Shown: positions 36,557 to 46,087, counted from the first letter of the stretch. The stretch: DNA of 64,000 nt from Desulfobulbaceae bacterium (GCA_018335795.1 JAGXRP010000077.1:62001-126000); one strand, 5' to 3'. Program-made: numbers and translations. Notes: generated from the sequence alone by a model not told the origin.

Positions 36557-38080
36557 ATGGAAAAAATTTTAACAATCGAGCAAACACGCAAAGCAGATGC
36601 TTATGCAATTGAAAGTTTGGGCATTAGTGCTCAAATTTTGATGGAAAATGCTGCACACGCTTCATTCGAAGTGATAAGTGAAAGAGTTTTACAAGAAGAA
36701 AGTATTGCGATTTTTTGTGGTACAGGCAATAACGGTGGAGATGGTTTAACTTTGGCGAGACATTTGCACGTAAATGGATTCAAATCAATCAAGATTTTCC
36801 TCTTTGGTTCGCCGGACAAGATGAGTCCCGAAACAAAAGCTAATTATGAAATTGTCCGCAAAATGCAGATTCCCATGTATGAAAATCTGGAGCACAGTTT
36901 CATATTTGATATGCTGAAAGAATCGGATGTTGTAATCGAAGCATTGATAGGTGTTGGCGCCGATGAAAACCTTCGTGGCAATACTCCGGATTTGCTCAAA
37001 TTGTTGAATTATGCTGAAGCCATGAAAATCGCAATTGATGTACCGGCGGGGCTGAATGCCGATTCTGGACGGGCACATATTGATGCTTTCAGTGCTGATA
37101 TAACTTTGACTATGTTTGCCTCTAAGTTGGGAATGTATTTGCAAGATGGTCCCAATCATTGCGGCGAAATCATTGTTTGCAATCTCGGGGCACCGCTGAA
37201 TTTGCTTCAAGCAGATGCTTATATGTGTCTGAATGATGAATCTGCGAGACAGATTCTTGGTATTCGTAATCAAAATAGTGACAAATTTGAATTTGGAAGA
37301 GTCGTTGTCATTGCAGGCTCGGATTCGATGCCCGGAGCAGCAGCACTCACAGCAAATTCGGCGATTAAATCAGGGGCAGGCCTCGTTGAGTTGCTCACGC
37401 CAAACATTCATCCTGCACTTTTGCCCGAAGTCATTGCATATAAATTGAAAGCAAATTCTGATGGTACAATTTCGCCCGAAAATAAAGATTTAATCCTCAG
37501 CCGTTGCAAAAAGGCAAGTTCAATCGTTATTGGTCCGGGAATCGGAACGAATGAATCAACTTTGAAAATGTTGAGTGAGATTATAGCTGAATTTACGGAA
37601 ACACCTATTGCGATTGATGCAGATGGATTGCGAATCGTCAGCAAGGACATTGTGTTAAAAAATAATATAATACTTACGCCACACATATACGAATTTTCCA
37701 AGTTGGTGAATCTGCCCGTAGAGGAGATTCAGCAAAATATAATTGAAATTGCTAAGAAATTTTCTCTCGAACATAATTGCAAACTGCTTGTGAAATCACA
37801 TCCCACAATTATTACAAATGGTGACAGCACAATTTTGAACCTCGGTGGTAATTCGGGGATGGCAACAGCCGGAAGCGGTGACGTGTTGAGCGGAATAATC
37901 GGCACTTTAGCGGCTCAATCTGATGATTTGCTGCATTCTACAGCTTTGGCGGCATATTTGCATTCGAGAGCCGGAGATTTATACTCAGCTGAAAATGACG
38001 AATACACTTTAACAGCTTCTTCGATTATTGATTATTTACCGAACTCTTTCAAATCTATTATAAGCACAGAAATAGAATAA
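36557..38080 (+). CDS. nnr: bifunctional NAD(P)HX epimerase / ADP-dependent dehydratase
   Basis: The 507-residue protein repairs hydrated NADH/NADPH. The N-terminal epimerase (about 1-215) has CGTGNNGGDGLTLARHL. The C-terminal dehydratase (about 240-507) has SIVIGPGIGTNES and NSGMATAGSGDVLSGIIG, with the catalytic Asp. Length is normal for the fused form. Its stop overlaps the VanZ-like start by one base (TAATG), which suggests translational coupling. Confidence 0.95.
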   Translation: MEKILTIEQTRKADAYAIESLGISAQILMENAAHASFEVISERVLQEESIAIFCGTGNNGGDGLTLARHLHVNGFKSIKIFLFGSPDKMSPETKANYEIVRKMQIPMYENLEHSFIFDMLKESDVVIEALIGVGADENLRGNTPDLLKLLNYAEAMKIAIDVPAGLNADSGRAHIDAFSADITLTMFASKLGMYLQDGPNHCGEIIVCNLGAPLNLLQADAYMCLNDESARQILGIRNQNSDKFEFGRVVVIAGSDSMPGAAALTANSAIKSGAGLVELLTPNIHPALLPEVIAYKLKANSDGTISPENKDLILSRCKKASSIVIGPGIGTNESTLKMLSEIIAEFTETPIAIDADGLRIVSKDIVLKNNIILTPHIYEFSKLVNLPVEEIQQNIIEIAKKFSLEHNCKLLVKSHPTIITNGDSTILNLGGNSGMATAGSGDVLSGIIGTLAAQSDDLLHSTALAAYLHSRAGDLYSAENDEYTLTASSIIDYLPNSFKSIISTEIE

Positions 38081-38466
38081 TGATAAACAGAAAACTGATT
38101 TTTACATTGCCGGTCGTGACTATGGCAATAGCGATTTTTGTGATGTCCTCGATACACCAAGTTCCTTTCATTGATGATACTATCGTGGGGCAGGACAAAC
38201 TTTTGCACATGACCGCATATTTTGTATTCGGAATATTGATGCAATTTGCGGTTGTAGCACAAAAGCCGAATCTGACAAATAAATCAACTTACTTTGCAGT
38301 AGCTATAATTGCAATTTTATATGCCTTGGGCGACGAAATACACCAACACTTTGTGCCGGGCAGAATGTGCGATTTCTGGGATTTTGCAGCCGATTCCATA
38401 GGAATTATGTTGAGCCTGCTACTATTGCCCAAAATCAAAAAGTTCGTCATGAGCAAAGTGACTTAA
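38080..38466 (+). CDS. VanZ-like family membrane protein
   Basis: The 128-residue protein has four hydrophobic segments (about 9-24, 44-62, 68-82 and 99-118). VanZ-like motifs are present: QDKLLHMTAYFVFGILM and GDEIHQHFVPGRMCDFWDFAADSIG. VanZ-like proteins have no agreed function in this context; teicoplanin resistance applies to one member only. It is coupled to the nnr gene upstream. Confidence 0.82.
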   Translation: MINRKLIFTLPVVTMAIAIFVMSSIHQVPFIDDTIVGQDKLLHMTAYFVFGILMQFAVVAQKPNLTNKSTYFAVAIIAILYALGDEIHQHFVPGRMCDFWDFAADSIGIMLSLLLLPKIKKFVMSKVT

Positions 38467-38484
38467 TTCGTACCACATTCCCCC

Positions 38485-39600
38485 TTACTTTTGAACTTCA
38501 ACATCCTTAGCTGTGAGTATTATCTTTAACTCCCCATTCCTATCGGCGACAAAAGAGTGACGTCCCAATAAGTATTTTTTGGAGTTTTCATTCTCGGAGA
38601 CAAATTTTCTGGCAATGATCTCACCACTATCACCATACTCAAATTTTCCAAGAACTGAACCATCAACAGCTACTTCATTGTATTCAGCAAGTTTGGGTAC
38701 CCATTTCCAATCAATCTCAAATTTACCATCTTTATCAGTTTTAACAATATGGAGAGGAATTTCGCAATTAGATTCCATAAATATAAAATCGAGAATCATA
38801 TCGATAGATATTGTAGTATCTGCAGTAATTAGATTAGCCATGAAAACACCCGGACGAAGAACTGTAAAATCATTCTTTGCAACGTCAAGATATGGATGCC
38901 ATTCATAGACATGATTTCCGCTCTGTGCGTGCATATTCATATCCACATATTTGGTTCCTGTACTTTTTTCAACAATATTGAACTTGATTTCAGTTGATTT
39001 GGGCAATGTGTATATTAAAGATGTTGAATTGGTAAAGGGATTAGGTAGATTTGCTTTCATTTCAATTTGAGCTTCATAATTTACCAAAACAACTTCATTA
39101 GATTCAACTGAGCTTCCGTCCATATCAAAAATCTTTAACTTATAAAAGTAAGTATTATTGATTTCGAGATTCTTATCAGTAAAAGAATAAGTGGTAGTTG
39201 TCACACTAGTCCCTTTTGCCTGAATAGTTGTAATTTTCGTATAAACATCGGGCTTGTTTTCTTTCATTACGGCTCGCATGACTTCAAAACGGTCGCAATT
39301 AAACTCATTTGAAGTTGCCCATTCTAACTCGATATGCCCATCCTTCCTGATTGTGTTAAAATAATCAAGTTCGACTACTTGAAGCATAGGCGGCTTTGGA
39401 GCATCGCTAATTCTAATTTTGCCAATTACTGCTTTTGAGATTCTATCAGGAATCAAACAAATCTCAGCATCAGCTATTGGATTACCATCAGCATCAACGA
39501 AAGTACCATAAATCATAGGTTTTGAAATAGGCTCTGTTGTAGAATCACAAGAAACAGCAAACAAAACACAAATTACAAGCAAGTATAAAAACATTTTCAT
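38485..39600 (-). CDS. lipoprotein with fibronectin/FlgD-like domain, function unknown
   Basis: The 371-residue protein has a lipobox FAVSC (Cys18). Residues about 28-60 resemble a carboxypeptidase-regulatory (CarboxypepD) beta-sandwich start (YGTFVDADGNPIADAEI). Residues about 70-175 look like a fibronectin III module. Residues about 180-270 have a FlgD-like fold with LPNPFTNSTSLIYTLP. The C-terminus reads MILDFIFMESNCEIPLHIV and onward. It is probably an outer-membrane-attached binding or assembly protein. I do not recognise a specific family. Confidence 0.65.
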   Translation of the reverse strand: MKMFLYLLVICVLFAVSCDSTTEPISKPMIYGTFVDADGNPIADAEICLIPDRISKAVIGKIRISDAPKPPMLQVVELDYFNTIRKDGHIELEWATSNEFNCDRFEVMRAVMKENKPDVYTKITTIQAKGTSVTTTTYSFTDKNLEINNTYFYKLKIFDMDGSSVESNEVVLVNYEAQIEMKANLPNPFTNSTSLIYTLPKSTEIKFNIVEKSTGTKYVDMNMHAQSGNHVYEWHPYLDVAKNDFTVLRPGVFMANLITADTTISIDMILDFIFMESNCEIPLHIVKTDKDGKFEIDWKWVPKLAEYNEVAVDGSVLGKFEYGDSGEIIARKFVSENENSKKYLLGRHSFVADRNGELKIILTAKDVEVQK

Positions 39601-39650
39601 TGTAAGAACTCCAATATTTCATCAAAACAAATTTTGTTACTTTTCAAAAC

Positions 39651-39726
39651 TAATCATAAAAATTATATAAATCATATAAATCATATTTCAGACAAACAAA
39701 TTAGTTATATAATTCACAGTTCAGAC
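39651..39726. repeat. half copy of the AT-rich 9-nt-period repeat
   Basis: TAATCATAA, AAATTATAT, AAATCATAT, AAATCATAT, TTCAGAC runs over 39651-39693. A second degenerate copy ends with GTTCAGAC (39719-39726). It has the same arms and 9-nt period as 29827-29928 and 42210-42305. A left-arm-like ACTATGATTTAT follows at 39763-39774. Confidence 0.5.
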
Positions 39727-39797
39727 TATACTAGAATTGCAACTAATTTGTTCACAAAGCGTACTATGATTTATTTAGAAATGAAAGTGAGAATTGA

Positions 39798-42203
39798 ATG
39801 AAAATTGTAACTTTGATTATTGTTACCATTTTATTTGCTGTTTCGACTGTTTACTCTGCCGAGATTTTTGTAGTTGAAGGGAATGTCCTTGATGCCACGA
39901 ATGGCAAAGCTATTCCCGGAGCGAGTATCAGAATTAGTGGAACAAACCGAGGTACTTACTCATCATCAAAAGGGTTTTTCAGACTAAGCGTTAACAAAGG
40001 CGAAACACTAATTGTTCGGTCCTTGGGCTATAGTTCAGATTCCTTGATAGTTAAAGTAAAGCCCGAGAAATTAGAACTCAAACTCAAACCTGTTCCCATA
40101 GTTACCGGAAATGTGAATGTTACGGCTGCGATTACTCCCGAACAAATAATTGAAAGGGCAGTGAAAAAACGCGATGAAAATAAGCAAAAGCTACGCACTT
40201 TTTCGGGCGAACTTTATTCAAAATTAGTAATGGAACTCGATGGTTCACTACTTTCAATTAGTACAAGTGAAGATGGAAAAGTGTCTTTGGGTGCATCAGT
40301 TGGTATAGGTGGGAGTGAAGAGCCTTCGGATAGTAAAAAATATATAATTATGGAAACATATTCAACGGTACAAACTGATTATGAGAAAAAAATAAGTAAA
40401 GTAACTATTAACAAACGTCGCCAAACTGCAAATATCCCTTCTGAGCAGAACATTATGGCAATTACTCAATTTGTCAGTTTTTACGATGATGAAATTACTT
40501 TTCTAAAAACGACAATGCCTTCTCCCATTGGTAATTCTGCCCTATCTGATTATAATTACACATTAAAAGATAGAATTATCCAAAATGATAGATATATTTA
40601 TGTATTGAATGTGGAGCCGAAATCAAAGATTTATCCAAGGTTTGTTGGCGAAATTCGAATAATTGAAGAAACTTATAATATAGTTGAGCTCGAACTGAGC
40701 CCAAGTTCAACTACTGCAATTCCATTTTTTGAAGACCTTGCGATAAAACAAAAATATAGCGAATCTGAAGAAAAAGTCTGGTATCCTGCATTCCTTGAGG
40801 TAAGCGCTAAAGCTAAAGTTGAAGTAGTCAGTGGTCTTTTAGACTTTTCTACCGATGTGAAAGCGACCAGTATCTTTAGTGATGCAAATATAAATGTGGT
40901 ACTTCCGGATTCGATTTATACTGAAAATGTGCGAAGAATCACCGTTTCAGAGCTTGCTGATACACGAGACTCCTTATTCTGGGAGCAAAATTCGATGCGT
41001 GAATTGTCCGATAGAGAAATTGAGATTTATGCGAAAGTTGATAGTGCCGTTGCACTTGATTCAGTTCAAACCGCTCAAACCCAAAGCAATGTCAATTTTA
41101 GCTGGATGATACCTTATATAGATTTCAACAGGGTTTCTTCTGTTTCCTTGGGATTGAAACCAAGCTTGGAAGTATATGGATTTAATTTAAATTCTGTGAG
41201 TTATTTTAGTTTTGGGTTGCAGGATGTTTTCGGGAGCATTCAGTTGGAATTGCCACCTTTAAAAATGGCAGGTGCGGATTTCTTATTTAGTGCTAAAGTT
41301 TTTTCAGTTCAGGACGAATTCGGGCATTCTATAGGACAATATCCGCGACTTTTCAATACAGTTGCAGCTGCATTGGTTCATGAGGATTACAACGATTATT
41401 ACCAAAATGATGGTTTTGGTTTAGATTTGAACATAAATTCCAATAACCTTAAATTTGCTTTAAGTGCTGAATTTTCACGAAATTTTTCTCTTGATAAAAC
41501 TACAAATGCATCGCTTTTTGAGGATTATGAATGGCGAAATCATCCAAAAGCAATTGATGGAGATTATCGGATTTTGCGCTCAATCATTGCTTATGGTAAA
41601 ATTATTCCAATAATGCTTCCTGAAACAATTGGTGCTGAAATCAATATTGATGCTTTCGGTGGTCAGGAAACGAAAACTGATACAGATTTCGGCGGAATCA
41701 GTGGAAGATTTATTGTTTCAATTCCGACATTTAAAACCGGTTATGGAGCAATGAAACTCATGTTGTCACTTTCCGGTGGTATTGCAACAGACGATACACC
41801 TGTCCAATACCAGCACCGCATGGCTACGAGGCTTTTTATTTTGAATAATGTGGGTAATTTCTATACAGCGCCACTTGGATTTTATGGTGGAAATAAATAT
41901 TATTCGGTTCAGGCACTTTATAATTTATCCGATATTTGGTGGCGATGGATAGGACTTCCAACCTACGAAGGCAGAGGTCCGGAGCTTACAATCGGAGGTA
42001 CTTACGGAGTATATTATAACAATTCAAATTCCTTTTACAGGGAAACCGGTTCAGCAGGATATTCTGAAGCAGGTTTTGGATTATCTCGCTTACCAACTTT
42101 TTTTAGCAATGTATTTTATTGGTCATTTGATGTTAGGTTTGGCATCGGTCCAAACGCCAAAGGTAGAACCGGCGGTGCATTATCGGTAGCGTTCCCGTTT
42201 TAA
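39798..42203 (+). CDS. DUF5686 / carboxypeptidase-regulatory-like outer-membrane protein
   Basis: The 801-residue protein has a signal peptide (about 1-20). A CarboxypepD_reg-like domain comes first (about 24-100): VEGNVLDATNGKAIPGASIRI, then GFFRLSVNKGE, then RSLGYSSDSL. A long beta-rich region follows (about 105-801) of the DUF5686 type, ending with strand-rich GGALSVAFPF, consistent with an outer-membrane beta-barrel. DUF5686 proteins are common in Bacteroidota and of unknown function. The CarboxypepD-plus-barrel layout is shared with TonB-related proteins, but no TonB box is seen. Confidence 0.75.
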   Translation: MKIVTLIIVTILFAVSTVYSAEIFVVEGNVLDATNGKAIPGASIRISGTNRGTYSSSKGFFRLSVNKGETLIVRSLGYSSDSLIVKVKPEKLELKLKPVPIVTGNVNVTAAITPEQIIERAVKKRDENKQKLRTFSGELYSKLVMELDGSLLSISTSEDGKVSLGASVGIGGSEEPSDSKKYIIMETYSTVQTDYEKKISKVTINKRRQTANIPSEQNIMAITQFVSFYDDEITFLKTTMPSPIGNSALSDYNYTLKDRIIQNDRYIYVLNVEPKSKIYPRFVGEIRIIEETYNIVELELSPSSTTAIPFFEDLAIKQKYSESEEKVWYPAFLEVSAKAKVEVVSGLLDFSTDVKATSIFSDANINVVLPDSIYTENVRRITVSELADTRDSLFWEQNSMRELSDREIEIYAKVDSAVALDSVQTAQTQSNVNFSWMIPYIDFNRVSSVSLGLKPSLEVYGFNLNSVSYFSFGLQDVFGSIQLELPPLKMAGADFLFSAKVFSVQDEFGHSIGQYPRLFNTVAAALVHEDYNDYYQNDGFGLDLNINSNNLKFALSAEFSRNFSLDKTTNASLFEDYEWRNHPKAIDGDYRILRSIIAYGKIIPIMLPETIGAEINIDAFGGQETKTDTDFGGISGRFIVSIPTFKTGYGAMKLMLSLSGGIATDDTPVQYQHRMATRLFILNNVGNFYTAPLGFYGGNKYYSVQALYNLSDIWWRWIGLPTYEGRGPELTIGGTYGVYYNNSNSFYRETGSAGYSEAGFGLSRLPTFFSNVFYWSFDVRFGIGPNAKGRTGGALSVAFPF

Positions 42204-42209
42204 TATGAA

Positions 42210-42305
42210 GTCTGAACTATGATTTGTTTGATTTTTTTGATTAATGTGATTTATCTCAATACAAATCATAATAATCAAATTAGTCATATAAATCATAGTT
42301 CAGAC
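42210..42305. repeat. AT-rich inverted repeat with 9-nt internal period (full copy)
   Basis: GTCTGAACTATGATTT (42210-42225) and AAATCATAGTTCAGAC (42290-42305) are perfect 16-bp inverted ends. Inside, TATGATTTG, TTTGATTTT, TTTGATTAA, TGTGATTTA and the mirrored AAATCATAA, TAATCAAAT, TAGTCATAT, AAATCATAG keep a 9-nt period. It lies exactly in the gap between two convergent genes. Confidence 0.7.
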
Positions 42306-42312
42306 GACTGCA

Positions 42313-44952
42313 TTACCACTTCACAAATTTATCTACACAACCGCCAATTTTGATGAAATAAATGCCGGTGGGTAAATGGGAGACATTGATTTTCAAATTC
42401 CCCTCTTGAGGAGTGGCAGCGCCAGCTGACGGGGTAGTAATAACACATTCACCCAGAGTATTTAATATTTTAACACCCCCTAACCACATCTTATTAGAGG
42501 GGGAATTTTCGAGACATAACCCACTTTTGGTGGTTGGATAACTGATTTCGATATATTCCGAAGCCGGGTTTGGCGTTATGCTGAATGAAGGCGTTTGAAT
42601 CGCTTCTACGCTTGTGCCGTCCGTGCCGGAGCCAGACAAATTATAAGTCAAACTTGATTTATATTGGTCATTTGTCGAGAGCCGCATTTGAGCTGTTTTC
42701 GGACCCACTGATTGAGGTGTGAACTTAATCCTGATAATTAGCGAGTCTCCCAATTCTAAATTATAAGGGAAATTGGTCCCCTTTCCTATTACTTCACTTA
42801 TCTCAAATTTTTTGGTGTCTGCAAAAAACAATGATAAGTCAATAATTGATACACCTGCATTATTTTCAGGTTTCAAAACCAAATCAATCATCTTGTTTTC
42901 ACCAATACCTACTGAGGCAAAGTCAATGTTGTCGCCGCTAATTGATGAAATCACAGTCGGTTTATTCGCAACGGTGAATTCATGAATAATAAAATCGCCG
43001 AAATCAGTGGCGAATGAACGAATGGCAGCACCGTCACGTGTAAACTTTAAAGCTCCGTTGTTCAAACCTAATTGGCTGTTATAAAACCAGAAACCAAGCC
43101 CGTATCCGGCTGGATTGCGGATGATAAATCTATAATTGCCTTCAGGCAAATTAACAGTATCAAGGTATCTGGTGCTGTTTTGCGTTGTAGCTCTTTCGCT
43201 TACAATGTTGAAATTTGCATCATATATAGCCCAATTATAAGGTGAGTTGATGCCCAAAACTTCAGAATTATTCGTAGTCAAATCAACAACGAATTTGCCC
43301 GGGTATATGTTTGTATTTTTCGTGAAAAATGCTTTCCCGATATTGTTTGCATCATAGTCGTCAGGATTGCCGTTGACTTCAATAATTTCTGCTATAAATA
43401 AATTAGGTGAATTAGGATTTAGCCAGTTATTGTAGGGCAAATAAAGTGTGGCAACTTCGCCGAATTTTAGCAATTCGGATTCGCCAAATTCATGTGTGTA
43501 TTCTGCCAAATTATCAGGATTGTTGCCATATTTGATTTTTACAGTCGAAATAGGGTTTTTGCCTGTATTTTTGATTTGAATTATCGGGTTAGTCGTAATC
43601 GGATTTTGGCGCAAGTGCATTTGTTCGTTCGTAGGAGCTATGATGCCTTCCAATCTGGCGTCAGTTTCAAAATTATAATCGCCATAAGTAATTAGATAAG
43701 ATGACAAAACCCAAACAGGTGCTCTATTACTGCCGGGATTCCAAGGAGTATTATAGAATTCCATATCATAGTCAATTGACGCCGTGCTGCCCGACTTTAT
43801 GTAAGGTGTAATTTCGTATTCGTGAGGCACGACTTCTGCTCCAGGGCACCAATTAGTACGGTCAACAAGCCAAGTGCCACCTTGAGGGAAGACAGGAATG
43901 ATTCCGCAATCACGCCAAATCCATTGCGAATGAGTCTGCACATTGTTCACTTTGACATAGGCTTCTTTTCGGCAAAATTCTGCACAATTATCACTGTTAC
44001 CACCAAAACCGTGTCCGGTTTGGATGACGATTAATTTTGCGCCCTTCACTTCATTTGAAAATGTATAATCAAAAGCAGGAACTTTCGATTCAAAATTTCC
44101 ATCATACACTGCACTAATATATTGTAAATATGTGTGTCGGTTGATTATATTTCGTGGTGGAGTGCCTTCGATGAAGCTGAAAGTCAGTTGCAAATCCTCT
44201 TGGTCATTTTGGTCAAACGGGTCTCCCCAACCGCCATTGGGCGAAGATAAATGCACTCTGCCGGCTATCATATCTTTCAAATCGCTCACATCTAAAGTCC
44301 AAGTAAAACCTGCACCCAAGTTTAAGCCATTGCCATAAGGTGTTATGAATCTCATCAATTCATAACGCTCACGAATTGTGATATTGTCATTGAAATATAC
44401 ACGTTTTTTAGCCAAAGTTACTACCGAATCAGGCTCGACAAGAGTAGAATCAGTAGCCTTGCCGGTTTCATCCCATTTATAATTATCATAATACAAATTC
44501 CAAACAATCATTGAATCTATGGCTTTGGTTGGAGTTTCGGAATCAATGTCATAAAAATACAGCACGGTGGAATTCTTGGCAGTTTTTTGGGTTACCCATT
44601 GGCCATCTACCTGAACTCTTTGAAAAGTCCAAGCTGTATCCTTCACGAAAGAATATGTAGCAGGTGAACCACCATTAACTCGGAATGAAGGTGCAAAGTA
44701 GTGACTCACGAAAACATTCGAAATGTAATCCCACTCACCGCATTGCTTTCCGGGCGGACATCTAAGAGTAAAATGCAGCAAAATCCTTTGGAACTCTTCA
44801 TTCATCGAAGGGAAATCGTACCATCCTTCTCTGCGGTCCTGAAATTCAATTGTGCGGACTTTGACTGTGTCTCCATCTGCAGAAAATGCTGCCATACTGC
44901 CAAACAACAAGTATGCAACTACAAAAGTTACTAAAATTTTTACAATTTTCAT
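42313..44952 (-). CDS. PNGase F-like N-glycosidase with T9SS sorting domain
   Basis: The 879-residue protein has a signal peptide (about 1-24). The N-terminal domain (EFQDRREGWYDFPSM; LRCPPGKQCGEWDYISNVFVSHYF) and C-terminal domain (IQTGHGFGGNSDNCAEFCRKEAYVKVN; WIWRDCGIIPVFPQGGTWLVDRTNWCPGAEV) are the two PNGase F jelly-roll halves. Later residues form a linking beta region. A T9SS type-A domain closes the chain: SITPNPASEYIEISYP, then INVSHLPTGIYFIKIGG. It should cut N-glycans from glycoproteins at the cell surface. The sorting domain carries in-frame insertions (residues about 805-855). The signature region was matched by eye. Confidence 0.87.
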   Translation of the reverse strand: MKIVKILVTFVVAYLLFGSMAAFSADGDTVKVRTIEFQDRREGWYDFPSMNEEFQRILLHFTLRCPPGKQCGEWDYISNVFVSHYFAPSFRVNGGSPATYSFVKDTAWTFQRVQVDGQWVTQKTAKNSTVLYFYDIDSETPTKAIDSMIVWNLYYDNYKWDETGKATDSTLVEPDSVVTLAKKRVYFNDNITIRERYELMRFITPYGNGLNLGAGFTWTLDVSDLKDMIAGRVHLSSPNGGWGDPFDQNDQEDLQLTFSFIEGTPPRNIINRHTYLQYISAVYDGNFESKVPAFDYTFSNEVKGAKLIVIQTGHGFGGNSDNCAEFCRKEAYVKVNNVQTHSQWIWRDCGIIPVFPQGGTWLVDRTNWCPGAEVVPHEYEITPYIKSGSTASIDYDMEFYNTPWNPGSNRAPVWVLSSYLITYGDYNFETDARLEGIIAPTNEQMHLRQNPITTNPIIQIKNTGKNPISTVKIKYGNNPDNLAEYTHEFGESELLKFGEVATLYLPYNNWLNPNSPNLFIAEIIEVNGNPDDYDANNIGKAFFTKNTNIYPGKFVVDLTTNNSEVLGINSPYNWAIYDANFNIVSERATTQNSTRYLDTVNLPEGNYRFIIRNPAGYGLGFWFYNSQLGLNNGALKFTRDGAAIRSFATDFGDFIIHEFTVANKPTVISSISGDNIDFASVGIGENKMIDLVLKPENNAGVSIIDLSLFFADTKKFEISEVIGKGTNFPYNLELGDSLIIRIKFTPQSVGPKTAQMRLSTNDQYKSSLTYNLSGSGTDGTSVEAIQTPSFSITPNPASEYIEISYPTTKSGLCLENSPSNKMWLGGVKILNTLGECVITTPSAGAATPQEGNLKINVSHLPTGIYFIKIGGCVDKFVKW
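42398..42520. repeat. in-frame palindromic insertions within the PNGase F sorting domain
   Basis: Two short GC-rich segments lie inside the coding frame. One is around CCCCTCTTGAGGAG and CAGCGCCAGCTG (42398-42436). The other is CCCCCT with AGGGGG, 42476-42503. They encode the extra residues LCLENSPSNKMWLGG and TTPSAGAATPQEG, which a standard T9SS type-A domain lacks, and they keep the frame open. Confidence 0.55.
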
Positions 44953-45095
44953 GTTTTTCTCATTATGTCAAATTTAAAAATCTAATTTAACAATAATACA
45001 CTAAAATACAAAGAGTCACAATAATTTTAAATGAATATCATGAGATAAACGTTAGAAAGTGAGTTTATGTTATTTAAAACAAATATGAGTTATAC

Positions 45096-45647
45096 ATGTT
45101 GAAAGTAGAAGACACAATACTCTTTAGCGGTGGTGCCAATGGTGCTGAAGAAGAGTTTGGCAGAATAGCCGAAAAATACAAAATCGAAGAAGTGAATTTT
45201 TCATTCGAGGGTCACGAAATTGCTCGTACACGCGGAATCAGAATTTTGAATCATGAAGAATTGAAACAAGGCGATATTAGCATGACTTATGCTTCGCGTT
45301 TGATGAATCGTAAATACCCCGAAACACAGCTTTTCCGTAAAATTTTGCAAACCATATGGTACCAAATTAACAATGGGCAAGAAGTATTCGTAATCGGAAA
45401 GATTCAAAACGATAGAACTGTAAAAGGTGGAACAGGTTGGGGCGCGGAATTTGCAAAAATATGCAACAAACCACTCTACGTTTTCGACCAAGAACAAAAT
45501 CGTTGGTTCAAATGGAACAGAGAAAATTGGATAAATGTCAACGACCCGGTTATTTCTAATGCTCATTTTACCGGTACCGGTACCAGATTACTTAAAGATA
45601 ATGGCAAAAAAGCTATCGAGGAATTATTTGCAAGATCATTTGCATAA
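45096..45647 (+). CDS. SLOG-fold nucleotide-binding family protein
   Basis: The 183-residue protein has a Rossmann-like P-loop-type start LFSGGANGAEEEFGRIAEKY. KGGTGWGAEFAKICNKPLYVFDQEQNRWFKW follows, then FTGTGTRLLKDNGKKAIEELF. The GGxxGA and GGTGWG motifs are typical of the SLOG superfamily (DprA/LOG/YpsA-related), which binds nucleotides or their derivatives. The family is a best match by motif. It is a single gene followed by a terminator. Confidence 0.65.
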   Translation: MLKVEDTILFSGGANGAEEEFGRIAEKYKIEEVNFSFEGHEIARTRGIRILNHEELKQGDISMTYASRLMNRKYPETQLFRKILQTIWYQINNGQEVFVIGKIQNDRTVKGGTGWGAEFAKICNKPLYVFDQEQNRWFKWNRENWINVNDPVISNAHFTGTGTRLLKDNGKKAIEELFARSFA

Positions 45648-45670
45648 TTGACCATAATTCCGTATATTAT

Positions 45671-45709
45671 AGTAATCTATATGCAATATTGTAGATTACT
45701 TTTTTTTTT
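45671..45709 (+). terminator. rho-independent terminator after SLOG gene
   Basis: AGTAATCTA / TAGATTACT makes a perfect 9-bp stem with a 12-nt loop, followed by nine T. It begins 24 bp after the SLOG stop codon. Confidence 0.85.
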
Positions 45710-45745
45710 ATGTTGATTTTCATTTTTATATGGGATGGTTTTTAA

Positions 45746-46087
45746 GTGTACAAGAAAATTTTACAAAAGAAAGCTTACAAAAAAATAACAGCTGACGATT
45801 TGAAATTCGTTATGGAAAATGACGAACCGCCTTTGTTAGTTGATGTTTGCGAAGAATGGGAATTCCATCGTAATCATATTGAAGGAGCTGTAAATATACC
45901 GTTATCCATAATTGATACATTTGTTCATGAAATAACAACAAAGTTTCCTGAATATAATGAAATAGTCGTGTACTGCACTTTCGGTGTTCGCAGTAAAACC
46001 GCTGCTACAATACTGAACAAGCACGGCTTCAAAAACGTCTATTCGCTTATTGGAGGAAGTTCGTCTTATTTTCGTTCGCAACAATGA
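45746..46087 (+). CDS. rhodanese-like sulfurtransferase
   Basis: The 113-residue protein has the rhodanese pattern LLVDVCEEWEFHRNHIEGAVNIPLSII and the active-site loop VVYCTFGVRSKTAA, with Cys73. It starts with GTG; the next in-frame Met would cut into the fold. The protein would transfer sulfur from a persulfide donor. It overlaps the PTH-oligopeptidase fusion gene by 4 bp (ATGA), so they form an operon. Confidence 0.85.
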   Translation: MYKKILQKKAYKKITADDLKFVMENDEPPLLVDVCEEWEFHRNHIEGAVNIPLSIIDTFVHEITTKFPEYNEIVVYCTFGVRSKTAATILNKHGFKNVYSLIGGSSSYFRSQQ

